Source: Stutzerimonas zhaodongensis (GTDB lineage Bacteria > Pseudomonadota > Gammaproteobacteria > Pseudomonadales > Pseudomonadaceae). From it: a DNA stretch of 64,000 bases. Where the stretch lies: the NCBI RefSeq assembly GCF_003696365.1, contig NZ_RFFM01000002.1, positions 434,001 through 498,000 on the forward strand. Direction: 5' to 3'. The stretch's first letter is position 1. Every line of letters starts with the position of its first letter. The translations under genes and the position numbers were made by a program. The notes beneath the pieces were generated by a model. It saw nothing but the letters and a program-made list of their open reading frames with translations, was not told the origin of the DNA and did not search any database. This document shows positions 50,622 through 60,672 of this stretch, in pieces.

Positions 50622-51560
50622 TCAGACCAGTGCACCGCGAGCCGCGGCGAAAGCTTCTGGGGTGTCCAGATTGTAAGTATTGATACCCTTTACGCAGCGC
50701 TTGTTAAGACCGGAGAGCACCTTACCCGGGCCGCACTCAACCAGGTGTGTAACCCCGCGCTCACCTAGCACTACAATAGTCTCGACCCAACGCACCGGAC
50801 TGTAGAGCTGCGCCAAAAGGTTCTGCTTGAGGACTTCGAGATCAGAAACGATCTGGGCGCTGACATTCTGTACGAGCGGGATCTTGGGCGCTTGCCAGGC
50901 GGCTTGAGTGATTGCATCGGCAAAGCGATCGGCTGCAGGACGCATAAGATCACAATGCGACGGCACACTGACCGGCAGGGGCATTGCGCGCTTGGCTCCC
51001 TTGGCCTTGCAGACCTCGATAGCCCGCTCCACAGCCGCAACGCTGCCGGCAATGACGACCTGACCAGGTGCATTGAAGTTTACAGCGCTGACCACTTCAC
51101 CCTGAGCCGCGTCACGGCAAGCGTCCAGGACGTCGCTGTCCTCTAGCCCGAGAATCGCCGCCATAGCGCCAGTCCCAACCGGCACAGCCTGCTGCATGAG
51201 CTGCCCGCGAAGTTCGACCAGTTTTACCGCATCGGAGAAGGGAAGACTGCCTGCCGCAACAAGTGCAGAGTACTCACCCAAGCTATGGCCTGCGACGAAT
51301 TCTGGATTAGCACCACCCTCCGCCAACCACAAGCGCCATAGTGCGATAGATGCGGCAAGAATGGCGGGCTGGGTCTTGTCGGTCTGGTTCAACTGCTCCT
51401 CTGGACCTTGCTGACAAAGGGACCAGAGATCGTAGCCCAAGGCGGACGAGGCTTCGGCAAAGGTATCGATGATCAGAGGCTGTTGCGCCCCGTGTTCGGC
51501 CAGCATTCCAAGGGCTTGTGAACCCTGACCAGGGAAGACGAATGCAACTGATGCAGACAT
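50622..51560 (-). CDS. fabD: Malonyl-CoA:ACP transacylase FabD
   Basis: Loads malonate on ACP. VAFVFPGQGSQALGML opens the protein; the nucleophile Ser is in VAGHSLGEYSALVAAG near residue 92, and the catalytic His in SVPSHCDLMRPAA near residue 200. Length 312 residues. GAGAGGCG precedes the ATG. Confidence 0.97.
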   Translation of the reverse strand: MSASVAFVFPGQGSQALGMLAEHGAQQPLIIDTFAEASSALGYDLWSLCQQGPEEQLNQTDKTQPAILAASIALWRLWLAEGGANPEFVAGHSLGEYSALVAAGSLPFSDAVKLVELRGQLMQQAVPVGTGAMAAILGLEDSDVLDACRDAAQGEVVSAVNFNAPGQVVIAGSVAAVERAIEVCKAKGAKRAMPLPVSVPSHCDLMRPAADRFADAITQAAWQAPKIPLVQNVSAQIVSDLEVLKQNLLAQLYSPVRWVETIVVLGERGVTHLVECGPGKVLSGLNKRCVKGINTYNLDTPEAFAAARGALV

Positions 51561-51618
51561 GAAACGCCTCTCTTATGGTTGTTCGTCAGAATATACGCCA
51601 CGAGGGCGCACCAAATTT

Positions 51619-52686
51619 TCAGTTGGATGGCGAGCGTCCGCCCGTGGTCACATCGTCGCCGGCATTAATTGACCGACCGGTCACCAGCAGATGCTCAAGC
51701 TGGCTATGCAGCCGCTGTGGAAGGTTGTGCTCCAGATCCGTCGCTGCGCGCAGAATAGCTGAACGAAAGCCCTCGGCACCCGCACCCCCATGGCTTTTGA
51801 CGACAATGCCCTGAAGGCCGAGAAAGCTAGCGCCGTTGTATCGGGCTGGGCGCAAGTCCGAGCGCAACTGACGTAATAGCGGAAGAGCTAGCACGCCTAC
51901 GAGGCGTGAAACCACCGAGCGGCGAAAAAGCGCTTCAACACGCACTGCCACCATATGAGCCAAGCCTTCGCTGGACTTGAGAAGAATATTGCCCACAAAG
52001 CCATCACACACAGCAACGTCAGTTTCTCCACGAAACAGTCCGTCCCCTTCGATAAAACCTTGATAGTTGATATCGGCCCGCTGCAACAACCCAGCCGCTG
52101 CCTTGACCTGCTGATTCCCCTTTATCTCTTCGGTGCCGATATTCAACAACGAAACACGCGGCTGATCGATACCGAAGCTTTGTGCTGCAACCGACCCCAT
52201 CACCGCAAACTGATAGAGCTGTTCGGCAGTGCAATCTACGTTCGCCCCAAGATCAAGCAGCAAACATGGTCCCTCTAGGGTAGGAATCGCAGTCATCATG
52301 GCCGGCCGATCTACACCAGGCAGGGTCTTGAGTATCTGCCTGGCGAGCGCCATAAGCGCCCCGGTATTGCCAGCGCTGACACAAGCCTGAGCTTTCCCAT
52401 CACGCACCAACTCAAGCGCGAGCCGCATGGAGGCGCGTGGCTTAGATCGCAATACTTGGGCCGGACGCTCATCCATGCCAATCACTTCATCGGCATCGAC
52501 AATTTGCAGGCGCGAGTAATCCACACCCGGGATTAGGGCGATGATTTCTTTAAGAATGGAGGATTGGCCAACTAGTGCCAGATGTAGCGAGGGGGTTTCG
52601 GCCAGACAGCGGAGACTCGCCGGAACAATGCAGTGGGGACCGAAGTCCCCACCCATTGCATCGATCGCTATGACCGGGGCAGACAA
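51619..52686 (-). CDS. plsX: Phosphate acyltransferase PlsX
   Basis: Converts acyl-ACP to acyl-phosphate for phospholipid synthesis. The 355-residue protein reads [20 protein letters not shown] at its start, and contains [34 protein letters not shown] and [17 protein letters not shown]. The initiation codon is TTG, 3 nt after the rpmF stop; the next in-frame ATG would remove conserved residues, so the TTG is accepted. Confidence 0.95.
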   Translation of the reverse strand: MSAPVIAIDAMGGDFGPHCIVPASLRCLAETPSLHLALVGQSSILKEIIALIPGVDYSRLQIVDADEVIGMDERPAQVLRSKPRASMRLALELVRDGKAQACVSAGNTGALMALARQILKTLPGVDRPAMMTAIPTLEGPCLLLDLGANVDCTAEQLYQFAVMGSVAAQSFGIDQPRVSLLNIGTEEIKGNQQVKAAAGLLQRADINYQGFIEGDGLFRGETDVAVCDGFVGNILLKSSEGLAHMVAVRVEALFRRSVVSRLVGVLALPLLRQLRSDLRPARYNGASFLGLQGIVVKSHGGAGAEGFRSAILRAATDLEHNLPQRLHSQLEHLLVTGRSINAGDDVTTGGRSPSN

Positions 52687-52689
52687 GAT

Positions 52690-52872
52690 TTACTCGTCAG
52701 CGCCCTTGTCGATCACTTTACGACCACGGTAAAAACCTTCCGGGGAAACATGGTGGCGAAGGTGAACTTCACCAGTGCTTTTCTCTACGGACAGGGCGTT
52801 CGGCTCGAGCGCGTCATGGGAACGACGCATGTCACGGGCGGAACGGGATTTTTTGTTCTGCTGAACAGCCAT
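52690..52872 (-). CDS. rpmF: 50S ribosomal protein L32
   Basis: Sixty residues beginning [20 protein letters not shown] and containing [20 protein letters not shown], then YRGRKVI. The Cys zinc ligands of some L32 proteins are absent, so this is the zinc-independent form, as usual in pseudomonads. AGGAG sits 8 nt before the ATG. Part of yceD-rpmF-plsX. Confidence 0.97.
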   Translation of the reverse strand: MAVQQNKKSRSARDMRRSHDALEPNALSVEKSTGEVHLRHHVSPEGFYRGRKVIDKGADE

Positions 52873-52884
52873 TGGGATCAACTC

Positions 52885-53412
52885 CTAAACGTTTGGGTCA
52901 CGCTTTAACTGAGCCAGTACGCTGAACGGGTTGGACCGCGATACCTCGTCCTCATTCGGCTCGGGCTCATCAGGCCCAGCCGGCGGCTGGCAAACTTCTT
53001 GGTCATGGAGTGGAACAATCGGAAGAGCAAGCAGAAGCTCCTCTTCAACCAGCGCCAGCAGATCCAGAGGATCCTCTCCCACTTCCAGCACGTCGTAGCC
53101 CTTAGGCAGGTGCTGACTGCTCGACCCTTCATTCACAACGGCATAGTCGCACTCGCTGTGGATGGGAAGAACAACCGGCTCCAGACAACGCTGGCAAATC
53201 ATGGTGACCTCAACATCCAGCTCGCTGTGTATAACCACAGTGCGCTGCTCATCACGCCCGAAATCAAAACTGGCGCGCACCACACCTTTATCGTCCTCTA
53301 GAGGATCGACGAGCCGCTTCAGCTCAGACAGTTGCAGCTCACCCTTTAGGGCAGCCGCTCGGTCAGCGAGCTTGCGCGGATCAACGTGCGGAGGTATTGG
53401 TCCTTTCAACAT
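52885..53412 (-). CDS. yceD: YceD (DUF177) large ribosomal RNA accumulation protein
   Basis: A 175-residue protein of the DUF177 family, linked to 23S rRNA accumulation. It starts MLKGPIPPHVDPRKLADRAA, and has a zinc-ribbon-like MICQRCLEPVVLPIHSEC segment and the terminal NPFSVLAQLKRDPNV. The start codon lies only about 10 nt from the -10 box of a strong promoter, so the mRNA may have almost no leader. It is 12 nt upstream of rpmF. Confidence 0.93.
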   Translation of the reverse strand: MLKGPIPPHVDPRKLADRAAALKGELQLSELKRLVDPLEDDKGVVRASFDFGRDEQRTVVIHSELDVEVTMICQRCLEPVVLPIHSECDYAVVNEGSSSQHLPKGYDVLEVGEDPLDLLALVEEELLLALPIVPLHDQEVCQPPAGPDEPEPNEDEVSRSNPFSVLAQLKRDPNV

Positions 53413-53421
53413 AAGCGCGGC

Positions 53422-53450
53422 ATTCTAGGGATGCGCCCCTCGACTGTCAA
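53422..53450 (-). promoter_or_regulatory. Sigma-70 promoter of yceD-rpmF-plsX
   Basis: Consensus TTGACA, 17-bp spacer, TAGAAT on the minus strand. The ATG of yceD begins 9 nt after the -10 box, so the expected transcription start falls within about 0-4 nt of the start codon. Confidence 0.8.
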
Positions 53451-53517
53451 AGGAATTCAACCCCATAATTCAGGCCGACCGACAAGCAAACAGACACCTA
53501 TATATAAAGGAAGGAAA

Positions 53518-54096
53518 ATGCGTCGACTGCTTCTCGCATCAGGCTCTCCGTATCGGCGCGAGCTGCTTTCGCGCCTGCAACTGCCATTCGACTACCGCGC
53601 ACCAGAGATAGATGAAACTGCCCGCCCCGACGAGTTGCCGGAGGAACTAGTGCGCCGGCTGGCGCGCGAGAAGGCTCAAGCGCTGATGGCGGGCCACCAG
53701 GATCACCTCATCATTGGCTCTGATCAAGTGGCCGTGTTAGAGCAGCGCATCCTGGGCAAACCCCACACTTTCGACCGAGCCAAGGAACAACTTCTGGCCT
53801 GCAGCGGAAAAAGTGTGGTTTTCATGACCGGACTAGCGCTGGTGGACAGCAGCAATGGGGCGTCGCGTGTCGACTGCATACGATATACCGTACACTTCAG
53901 GCCTCTCAATGAAGGTCAGATCGACCGCTACCTCAATGCCGAGCAACCTTTCGATTGCGCAGGAAGCTTCAAAGCCGAAGGCCTGGGAATCAGCTTGTTC
54001 CGCTCAACAGAGGGAGAGGATGTCACCAGCCTGGTGGGTTTACCCCTGATAAGGCTGGTCGACATGCTTAACGAAGCCGGAGTCCAAGTACCCTGA
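53518..54096 (+). CDS. yceF: Maf-family nucleotide pyrophosphatase YceF
   Basis: House-cleaning pyrophosphatase; the YceF subfamily prefers 7-methyl-GTP. The 192-residue protein starts MRRLLLASGSPYRRELLSRL. The catalytic Asp is in LIIGSDQVAVLEQRILGKPH, and FDCAGSFKAEGLGISLF is the YceF-type C-terminal signature. AAGGAAGGAAA precedes the ATG. Its position divergent from yceD-rpmF-plsX supports YceF rather than YhdE. It converges on sppA. Confidence 0.93.
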   Translation: MRRLLLASGSPYRRELLSRLQLPFDYRAPEIDETARPDELPEELVRRLAREKAQALMAGHQDHLIIGSDQVAVLEQRILGKPHTFDRAKEQLLACSGKSVVFMTGLALVDSSNGASRVDCIRYTVHFRPLNEGQIDRYLNAEQPFDCAGSFKAEGLGISLFRSTEGEDVTSLVGLPLIRLVDMLNEAGVQVP

Positions 54097-54111
54097 TTTA
54101 GGCGCGCATAG

Positions 54112-55095
54112 CTAGCGAAGCTGCGGCCCTTGGAGTCCCATCCATAGAGCCAATTGGGAACCAACGCTCGCACCGAGCCTCTTGGTGAAACGGTCAAGGG
54201 CAGAGTCCTTCACGGTGAAATCCACGAGATTATCCTCCCCGATCACCTCTCGCGCCACGTAACTTGTACTTCCAAGCCCGTCGACCAATCCAAGCTCAAG
54301 GGCCTGCTCACCGGACCAGACCAGCCCTGAAAAGAGTTCAGGATGCTCAGCAATCTGCAGGCGCTCTCCACGGCCCTGCTTGACGCTATCGATGAACTGA
54401 CGGTGCGTCGTAGCTAAGACACTACGCCAGAACTCAGACTCCTCGGGTTTTTCAGGCTGGAATGGATCGAGGAAGGCCTTGTGGTCGCCCGAGGTATACA
54501 CCCGCCGCTCGACACCAAGTTTTTCCATAGTATCGACAAACCCAAAAGTCGCGGCCGTCACACCTATGGATCCTACGAGGCTCGACTTATCCGCATAGAT
54601 TTCGTCAGCGGCGCTGGCAATATAGTAAGCACCGGAAGCCCCTAGATCAGTGATCACCGCATAGAGCTTTATATCGGGATGCTCGCCACGCAAGCGGCGA
54701 ATTTCGTCGTATATGTAGCCTGACTGAACTGGGCTCCCTCCCGGACTGTTTATTCGCAGGACCACCCCTTTAGTACCCGAATCCTCGAACGCGTTGCGTA
54801 GCGCCCCGACGATGTTGTCCGCACTCGCGGACTCCTCGTCAGCAATCATTCCGCGCACATTGATGACCGCCGCGTGGCTGTCGCCCGTCGCCTTGCCATC
54901 ACCCATTCGCAACAATGGCGAGAACATCAATAGCGCACCGAACAAATAAACGAACGTCAGCGATTTGAAGAAAATCCCCCAGCGCCGAGCGCGACGCTGC
55001 TCCTGAACACCCGCCAGCACGGTCTTCTCCAGCAGCTTCCAACTGTTGCGCTCTTCGCGCTCCTCCGAATCCGGTGCCTTCCAATCATCAGACAT
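54112..55095 (-). CDS. sppA: Signal peptide peptidase SppA (short form)
   Basis: Membrane-anchored S49 serine protease with a Ser-Lys dyad. The 327-residue protein starts [19 protein letters not shown] and has one transmembrane helix near residues 45-65 (IFFKSLTFVYLFGALLMFS). Then come VVLRINSPGGSPVQSGYIYD, LGASGAYYIASAADEIYADK and the SLVGSIGVT Ser/Lys region. It is the single-domain type, half the length of E. coli SppA. It overlaps the HAD gene by 8 nt. Confidence 0.92.
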   Translation of the reverse strand: MSDDWKAPDSEEREERNSWKLLEKTVLAGVQEQRRARRWGIFFKSLTFVYLFGALLMFSPLLRMGDGKATGDSHAAVINVRGMIADEESASADNIVGALRNAFEDSGTKGVVLRINSPGGSPVQSGYIYDEIRRLRGEHPDIKLYAVITDLGASGAYYIASAADEIYADKSSLVGSIGVTAATFGFVDTMEKLGVERRVYTSGDHKAFLDPFQPEKPEESEFWRSVLATTHRQFIDSVKQGRGERLQIAEHPELFSGLVWSGEQALELGLVDGLGSTSYVAREVIGEDNLVDFTVKDSALDRFTKRLGASVGSQLALWMGLQGPQLR

Positions 55096-55774
55096 ATGCA
55101 ACAACCCCAGAATCCGCATCAGCGGAGCTCAGCCAGTCACCGAGCTCCGAAAAATGATTGATGGTCAGGCATGGCGAGCAGGCCTGCAGGACTTCGACCG
55201 GCTGCGCGCCATAGCAAACAGCAACGCTGTCCACCCCTGCCCGCCTGGCCATCTCGAGATCGAATACGGAGTCTCCGACCATAAGCGCCCGCTCAGGTCC
55301 GACCCCACAGTGCTCAAGAATCTCTAGAATCATAAGAGGATCGGGCTTGCTAGCCGTCTCATCAGCGCAACGAGCCACATCGAAATAATCACTCCAACCC
55401 TGCCCCGCCAGCGCCCTATCCAACCCCCGCCGACCTTTGCCAGTCGCGACTGCAAGCAGACAACCCTGACTCCGAAAAGCCTGGAGCGCCTGCGCAACCC
55501 CCGGAAACAGCGGTGACGGTTCTATTTCCAGCGAATGATAATGATCGGCATAAGCGCGACGAAACGCCTCAACCAGCTTCACATCATTGATATGCGGATA
55601 GAGCACAGCAATCGCTTCAGGCAAGCCCAGCCCAATGATTCCCCTTATGGCTTCTCCTTCAAGGATCGGCAAATCGCAACGAGATGCAGCGACCGTGATG
55701 GATTCAACGATGCGCCCGATCGAATCTACCAGCGTGCCATCCCAATCGAATATCAATAAATCGTATTTACTCAC
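55088..55774 (-). CDS. HAD-IA family phosphatase (phosphoglycolate phosphatase-like)
   Basis: A 228-residue haloacid dehalogenase hydrolase. Motif I is [13 protein letters not shown], motif [10 protein letters not shown], Lys in TASKPDP, and motif [14 protein letters not shown]. The start is GTG (reading [12 protein letters not shown]) with GAGAGG upstream, overlapping the rluC stop by 8 nt. Encoded between rluC and sppA as in other pseudomonads. The substrate is not identifiable; Gph-type names are only by similarity. Confidence 0.88.
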   Translation of the reverse strand: MSKYDLLIFDWDGTLVDSIGRIVESITVAASRCDLPILEGEAIRGIIGLGLPEAIAVLYPHINDVKLVEAFRRAYADHYHSLEIEPSPLFPGVAQALQAFRSQGCLLAVATGKGRRGLDRALAGQGWSDYFDVARCADETASKPDPLMILEILEHCGVGPERALMVGDSVFDLEMARRAGVDSVAVCYGAQPVEVLQACSPCLTINHFSELGDWLSSADADSGVVAYV

Positions 55775-56720
55775 CCAACCTCTCCAGCGTACGGGCCCAG
55801 AGGTCATCGACCGGCGCTTCAAGGGACAGTTCACCGCCGTCCGGTAAAGGCACCTTCAGCGCATAGGCATGCAAAAACAGGCGTTTGCCGCCTAGATCGC
55901 GAATGACACTGGAGAATTCTTCATCGCCATACTTATTGTCCCCAGCGATGCTGTGGCCGGCATGACGGGCGTGGACCCTGATCTGATGAGTACGACCCGT
56001 TACAGGCTTCGCCTCGACCAGAGTGGCGAAGTCGCCAAAACGGCGTAGCACACGAAAAATCGTAAGCGCTTCCTTGCCATCATCAGTGACTTCCACCATT
56101 CGCTCACCCGAGCGCAGCGTGTTTTTCAGAAGAGGTGCATTGACCTGCTTCTTGCTGGTATCCCAACGCCCCCGCACAAGAGCCATATAACGCTTGTCCA
56201 CGCCGTCACCGCGCAACTCCTGATGCAGATGCCGGAGCATGCTGCGCCTCTTGGCCACCATCAGCAGCCCTGAAGTGTCGCGATCCAGACGATGCACGAG
56301 CTCGAGCTCTTTCGCGTCAGGTCGCAACTGACGCAAGGCTTCGATCACTCCGAAACTGAGCCCGCTTCCTCCGTGCACCGCAATACCCGCAGGCTTGTTC
56401 AGTACGATCAGCGCCTTGTCCTCATAGACAATCGCTGCCTCCAGCCTCTCAAGAAGCCCTTGCGCCAGGGGAACCGGCTCATCCCTCTCGGCCAAACGCA
56501 GCGGTGGCACTCGCACAATGTCGCCTGCCTGTAACTTGTATTCAGGCTTGATTCTTCCTTTATTCACTCGCACTTCGCCTTTACGCAGGATGCGGTAAAT
56601 AAGGGTCTTGGGCACACCCTTGAGCTGAGTACGAAGAAAGTTGTCGATGCGCTGGCCGGCAAGCTCCGGCGAGACCTCGAGCAATTGCACGCCAGAGGTC
56701 TGAGAGGGGGTATTGGTCAT
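55767..56720 (-). CDS. rluC: 23S rRNA pseudouridine synthase RluC
   Basis: Makes pseudouridine at 23S rRNA positions 955, 2504 and 2580 in E. coli. An N-terminal S4 domain ([38 protein letters not shown]) is followed by the RluA-type catalytic domain with Asp in [20 protein letters not shown] and the [14 protein letters not shown] block. Length 317 residues. It diverges from rne, and its start lies about 30 nt from the rne promoter. Confidence 0.95.
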   Translation of the reverse strand: MTNTPSQTSGVQLLEVSPELAGQRIDNFLRTQLKGVPKTLIYRILRKGEVRVNKGRIKPEYKLQAGDIVRVPPLRLAERDEPVPLAQGLLERLEAAIVYEDKALIVLNKPAGIAVHGGSGLSFGVIEALRQLRPDAKELELVHRLDRDTSGLLMVAKRRSMLRHLHQELRGDGVDKRYMALVRGRWDTSKKQVNAPLLKNTLRSGERMVEVTDDGKEALTIFRVLRRFGDFATLVEAKPVTGRTHQIRVHARHAGHSIAGDNKYGDEEFSSVIRDLGGKRLFLHAYALKVPLPDGGELSLEAPVDDLWARTLERLGE

Positions 56721-56747
56721 GCATGGATGATATCAATTTTCCCTTAA

Positions 56748-56776
56748 TTGAAGCACTTAAACATTGCTGTTATAGT
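56748..56776 (+). promoter_or_regulatory. Sigma-70 promoter of rne
   Basis: TTGAAG, 17-bp spacer, TATAGT. Both boxes are good. Expected transcription start near 56783, about 490 nt before the rne ATG. Confidence 0.75.
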
Positions 56777-57271
56777 CCAGACGCCGCCAAAAGCGGTCAG
56801 GTCAAGGAATGCCAGCGAAGCCGCCATTCCAGGCCCAGCAATGTTCAAGGACGTGAGGCCGTCCGACGGTGCTTCTCTCAAGTAGCCGAAGCACTCGAAA
56901 AAAGCCTTGAAGACATGATGCGTGCCCCCGCAGGGGAATCGCGATAATCGATAACCCGCTCCCGGATTCTGCGAGCGGCACCCGATTTTCAAAGTATGAG
57001 TGTTGGGTGGAGATGTACAGCCATCGGATTGCGTAGCAAAGGCTTTCATAGACGCTTCATTCCGTCCGCTACCGAGTGCTGATTCCTCCTCCCGAACCAT
57101 TGCTTCTGTTCCGACAGAAAGCAGGAGACGTCGTCGCGACGCCGGCCCAACTGGCCTCACATCGCTGGACACTGGAGTGCCTTACAACCATTCCTGACTC
57201 ACCTGACACCGACCGCGAGAGTCGTGTGTGCCGAATGCCGTTTCCGCTGCCTTGGAAACCGACGGTACTAC
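56777..57271 (+). promoter_or_regulatory. Long structured 5' leader of rne
   Basis: Nearly 500 nt between the rne promoter and the start codon, without a credible gene. Visible structure includes GTGCTTC/GAAGCAC arms at about 56859-56884, GGAATG/CATTCC arms at about 56805-56830, and a GTCGTCGCGACG palindrome near 57131. In E. coli the long rne leader is cut by RNase E itself for autoregulation; the same role here is inferred from position, not sequence identity. Confidence 0.55.
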
Positions 57272-60200
57272 ATGAAAAGAATGCTAATTAACGCAACTCA
57301 GCCCGAAGAGTTGCGTGTCGCACTGGTCGATGGCCAGCGCCTGTTCGACCTCGATATCGAATCCGGTGCTCGCGAACAGAAAAAAGCCAACATCTATAAA
57401 GGCAAGATCACTCGCGTCGAGCCTAGCCTTGAAGCAGCTTTCGTTGACTTCGGCGCCGACCGCCACGGGTTCCTCCCCCTCAAGGAAATTTCCCGCGAAT
57501 ACTTCAAGAAATCACCGGAAGGCCGGGTAAACATCAAAGAAGTCCTGAGCGAAGGCCAGGAAGTCATTGTTCAGGTCGAAAAAGAAGAGCGCGGCAACAA
57601 GGGCGCTGCACTTACTACCTTTATCAGCCTTGCCGGCCGTTACCTGGTATTGATGCCTAACAACCCGCGAGCGGGTGGTATTTCCCGGCGTATAGAGGGC
57701 GAAGAGCGCAACGAATTGCGCGAAGCGTTGAACGGTCTGGACGTCCCCGCCGATATGGGCCTGATCGTGCGCACAGCTGGTCTAGGACGTTCAAGCGAAG
57801 AGATGCAGTGGGACCTGGACTATCTTCTGCAGCTGTGGACTGCCGTCAAGGAAGCCTCTCAGGACCGCCCTGCCCCATTCCTGATCTATCAGGAATCCAA
57901 TGTCATCATCCGCGCCATTCGCGACTATCTGCGCCAGGACATCGGCGAAGTGCTGATAGACAGCGTAGAAGCCCAGGACGAAGCGCTTTCCTTCATCCAG
58001 CAGGTCATGCCGCAGTACGCCAGCAAGATCAAGCTGTACGAAGACAGCGTGCCACTGTTCAATCGCTTTCAGATCGAGAGCCAGATCGAAACCGCCTTTC
58101 AGCGCGAAGTGAAGCTGCCATCTGGCGGATCCATCGTGATCGACCCGACTGAGGCACTGGTGTCCATCGACATCAACTCCGCACGCGCTACCAAGGGTGG
58201 CGACATCGAAGAAACCGCCCTGCAGACTAACCTGGAAGCGGCTGAGGAAATCGCCCGCCAGTTACGGCTGCGCGACATTGGCGGCCTGATCGTAATCGAC
58301 TTCATCGATATGACGCCGGCCAAGAACCAGCGCGCCGTCGAAGAAAAGGTCCGTGAAGCACTCGAAGCCGACCGCGCTCGGATCCAGGTAGGCCGTATTT
58401 CTCGCTTTGGCCTGCTGGAAATGTCCCGGCAGCGCCTGCGTCCCTCGCTTGGCGAGACCAGCGGCATTGTCTGCCCGCGCTGCAACGGCCAAGGCATTAT
58501 TCGTGATGTCGAGTCGCTTTCGCTGGCCATTCTGCGTCTGATCGAGGAAGAAGCGCTGAAAGACCGCACCGCCGAAGTTCGCGCGCGAGTGCCTTTCCAG
58601 GTCGCAGCCTTCCTGCTCAACGAGAAACGTAACGCCATCACCAAGATCGAGCTGCGTACCCGCGCGCGTATCTTCATCCTGCCGGACGATCATCTGGAAA
58701 CGCCGCATTTCGAAGTGCAACGTTTGCGCGACGACAGCCCTGAGATCATCGCAGGTCAGGCCAGCTACGAGATGAGCCCAACCGAGGTCGAGGAAGCTCA
58801 ACCGGTGAGTTCGACCCGCACCCTCGTCCGCCAGGAAGCGGCAGTTAAAACCGCCCCACAGCGTACCGCACCAGCACCAGAACCCGCCGCAGCACCAGCA
58901 GAAACCGTAGCGCCCGTTGCTCAGGAGCCAAGCCTGTTCAAGGGTCTGGTCAAATCGCTGGTTGGTCTGTTTGCCGGAAAGCAGGAAACGCCCGCCGTCG
59001 AGGTGGAGAAGAAGCCCGCGGCGAGCAGCAAGCCACAGCGCAACGATGAACGCCGTAGCGGTCGCCAGCAAAACCGCCGCCGCGACTCTCGTGGAAACCG
59101 TGATGAAGAGCGCAAGCCTCGCGAAGAGCGCGCCACTCGTGAGGAGCGGCAACCTCGCGAAGAGCGCCAACCACGCCCTCCACGCGAGGAGCGCAAGCCT
59201 CGCGAAGCGCGCGAACCCCGCGAGACAGTAGAAGCCAGCGATACCTCATCGCAGCCACAGCCTCAGCCACGTCGCGATCGCGCGCCCCGCGAAGACCGTC
59301 AGCCTCGTGAAGAGCGCAAGCGTGAATTGCGCGCGCCGCTTGACGACGCCGGCCAGCCAGTCGCTCCTGCGGTAGCTAGCGAAGAAAACACCGAGCGCAA
59401 GCAACGCCCGCCGCGCGAAGAGCGCAAGCCGCGTGTTGAGCAACCCGAAGCCACGGATGAACTGCAGGCCGAAGTTGTCGAAGCCGGGCAGGATGACCAA
59501 GACTCGTCAGAAAGCGGTGATCGTCCACGTCGCCGCTCGCGTGGTCAGCGTCGTCGCAGCAACCGCCGCGATCGTCAGCGTGATGCCAATGGCAACGAGA
59601 TCGATGGCGAGGCAGAGAGCAACACAGCTGAGGTCGCCGAAAGTAACGCACCGGTGAAGTCCGAACAGGTGGCCATTGCGGCTACTGCTGCTGCACTGGC
59701 GGCGAATACTGCTGATACTGACACTGCACCCTCTATCAATCAGCACGAGGTCGAAGCGGCTGCTGAAGCGACCAAAGCCGTCGAAGCAGAAGCAGCGGCG
59801 GAAGTTACAGAAGCTACTGAAGTAACGAAAGATAGCGCCAGTGAAGTCAACGCCAAGCCACTGGAGATGGTCGAAGTACCGGCTAGCAAGGCTGCAGATG
59901 CGGTAGAAGCGGACCCCACATCTATCTCTGCGCCGCTCGAAGTCAGTGATCCGGTAGTACCAGCAGCTGCTCCTGCCATTGAACAAGCACCATCAGCGGT
60001 ATTTGCAGAACAGCAGCCTGAATCTACTGTTGTCGAGCCATCTGCCCCAGCTTTGACCTCTACCGGTCGCGCGCCTAATGACCCACGTGAAGTGCGTCGC
60101 CGTCGCCTTGAGCAGGAGCGCCTAGCCAAAGAAGCTGCCGAAGCGAAAGATGCAGCCGATCGATCTGCTATTGAAGCCGAGGTAAAAGCGCCAGCTCAAG

Positions 60201-60484
60201 CAGCAGAGGAAACGACAAGTCCTGAGATTGTGGTCTCGGGAACGACTGCGGACTTACCGGTTGAAATGCCGGATCAAACTTCCAGCAGTGCACTGCAAGT
60301 TAGCGAAGCCGATCAGCAAGCCGTACCGCCGATGGTGGAACCGAAAGCTGAGCTGGCTCCTGCCGCTGCAGATGCGTCAGAGGCAGTGTCGACGCAGTCT
60401 GGTAATGGATCCGATTCAGAAGCGGAAGGCGAAGCCGAGCCATCCCAGCAGAACGGGGATGACGGTGATAAGCGTCAGAACTGA
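57272..60484 (+). CDS. rne: Ribonuclease E
   Basis: Essential endoribonuclease and degradosome scaffold, 1070 residues. Order: an RNase H-like/S1 region (1-125), 5'-sensor, then a DNase I-like catalytic domain with metal ligands Asp300 ([14 protein letters not shown]) and Asp343 (VIDFIDM). The zinc link is CPRCNGQG (Cys401, Cys404). A probable membrane-targeting amphipathic helix, [16 protein letters not shown], lies near 554-569. Beyond is a disordered tail with Arg-rich EERKPRE repeats (about 611-722), an acidic Ala/Glu region and an NDPR motif at 936-939. The start is the ATG at 57272, giving [20 protein letters not shown]. Confidence 0.97.
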   Translation: MKRMLINATQPEELRVALVDGQRLFDLDIESGAREQKKANIYKGKITRVEPSLEAAFVDFGADRHGFLPLKEISREYFKKSPEGRVNIKEVLSEGQEVIVQVEKEERGNKGAALTTFISLAGRYLVLMPNNPRAGGISRRIEGEERNELREALNGLDVPADMGLIVRTAGLGRSSEEMQWDLDYLLQLWTAVKEASQDRPAPFLIYQESNVIIRAIRDYLRQDIGEVLIDSVEAQDEALSFIQQVMPQYASKIKLYEDSVPLFNRFQIESQIETAFQREVKLPSGGSIVIDPTEALVSIDINSARATKGGDIEETALQTNLEAAEEIARQLRLRDIGGLIVIDFIDMTPAKNQRAVEEKVREALEADRARIQVGRISRFGLLEMSRQRLRPSLGETSGIVCPRCNGQGIIRDVESLSLAILRLIEEEALKDRTAEVRARVPFQVAAFLLNEKRNAITKIELRTRARIFILPDDHLETPHFEVQRLRDDSPEIIAGQASYEMSPTEVEEAQPVSSTRTLVRQEAAVKTAPQRTAPAPEPAAAPAETVAPVAQEPSLFKGLVKSLVGLFAGKQETPAVEVEKKPAASSKPQRNDERRSGRQQNRRRDSRGNRDEERKPREERATREERQPREERQPRPPREERKPREAREPRETVEASDTSSQPQPQPRRDRAPREDRQPREERKRELRAPLDDAGQPVAPAVASEENTERKQRPPREERKPRVEQPEATDELQAEVVEAGQDDQDSSESGDRPRRRSRGQRRRSNRRDRQRDANGNEIDGEAESNTAEVAESNAPVKSEQVAIAATAAALAANTADTDTAPSINQHEVEAAAEATKAVEAEAAAEVTEATEVTKDSASEVNAKPLEMVEVPASKAADAVEADPTSISAPLEVSDPVVPAAAPAIEQAPSAVFAEQQPESTVVEPSAPALTSTGRAPNDPREVRRRRLEQERLAKEAAEAKDAADRSAIEAEVKAPAQAAEETTSPEIVVSGTTADLPVEMPDQTSSSALQVSEADQQAVPPMVEPKAELAPAAADASEAVSTQSGNGSDSEAEGEAEPSQQNGDDGDKRQN
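59102..59224 (+). repeat. Tandem EERxPRE-coding repeat in the rne tail
   Basis: About six imperfect copies of a 21-24 nt unit coding for EER(K/Q)PRE-type heptads, with further copies at about 59285-59320 and 59410-59440. Arg/Glu/Pro-rich, predicted disordered, part of the RNA- and partner-binding tail of RNase E. In-frame throughout; not an intergenic or CRISPR repeat. Confidence 0.75.
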
Positions 60485-60501
60485 AAGGTAAGGCGGTGAG
60501 A

Positions 60502-60530
60502 AAAAGGGATGCTTAGGCATCCCTTTTTTT
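60502..60530 (+). terminator. Rho-independent terminator of rne
   Basis: AAGGGATGC-TTAG-GCATCCCTT, a 9-bp stem followed by a run of T, 18 nt after the stop codon. The remaining 140 nt to murB hold nothing I can name. Confidence 0.92.
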
Positions 60531-60672
60531 GAGTTAACTTGAGTCAGAGCTAAATGCGCTTGCTCTTCTGCCAGCTTGAGCTGAGACGTGCTCGAGTGAG
60601 CATCCGGCAAGGCAGCGTACTTATTGGGCGATATCGGCGGTAGGCAGACCGGTGATTACAGCTGGACTTTGC

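Noticed and set aside
56723..56947. 74-codon open frame across the rne promoter
   Set aside because: It would contain the -35 and -10 boxes of rne, has no ribosome-binding site and no similarity to a known protein.
58262..59170. 302-codon open frame opposite rne
   Set aside because: Antisense to the conserved catalytic domain and zinc link of RNase E; the residue make-up is that of a reversed Arg/Glu-rich gene.
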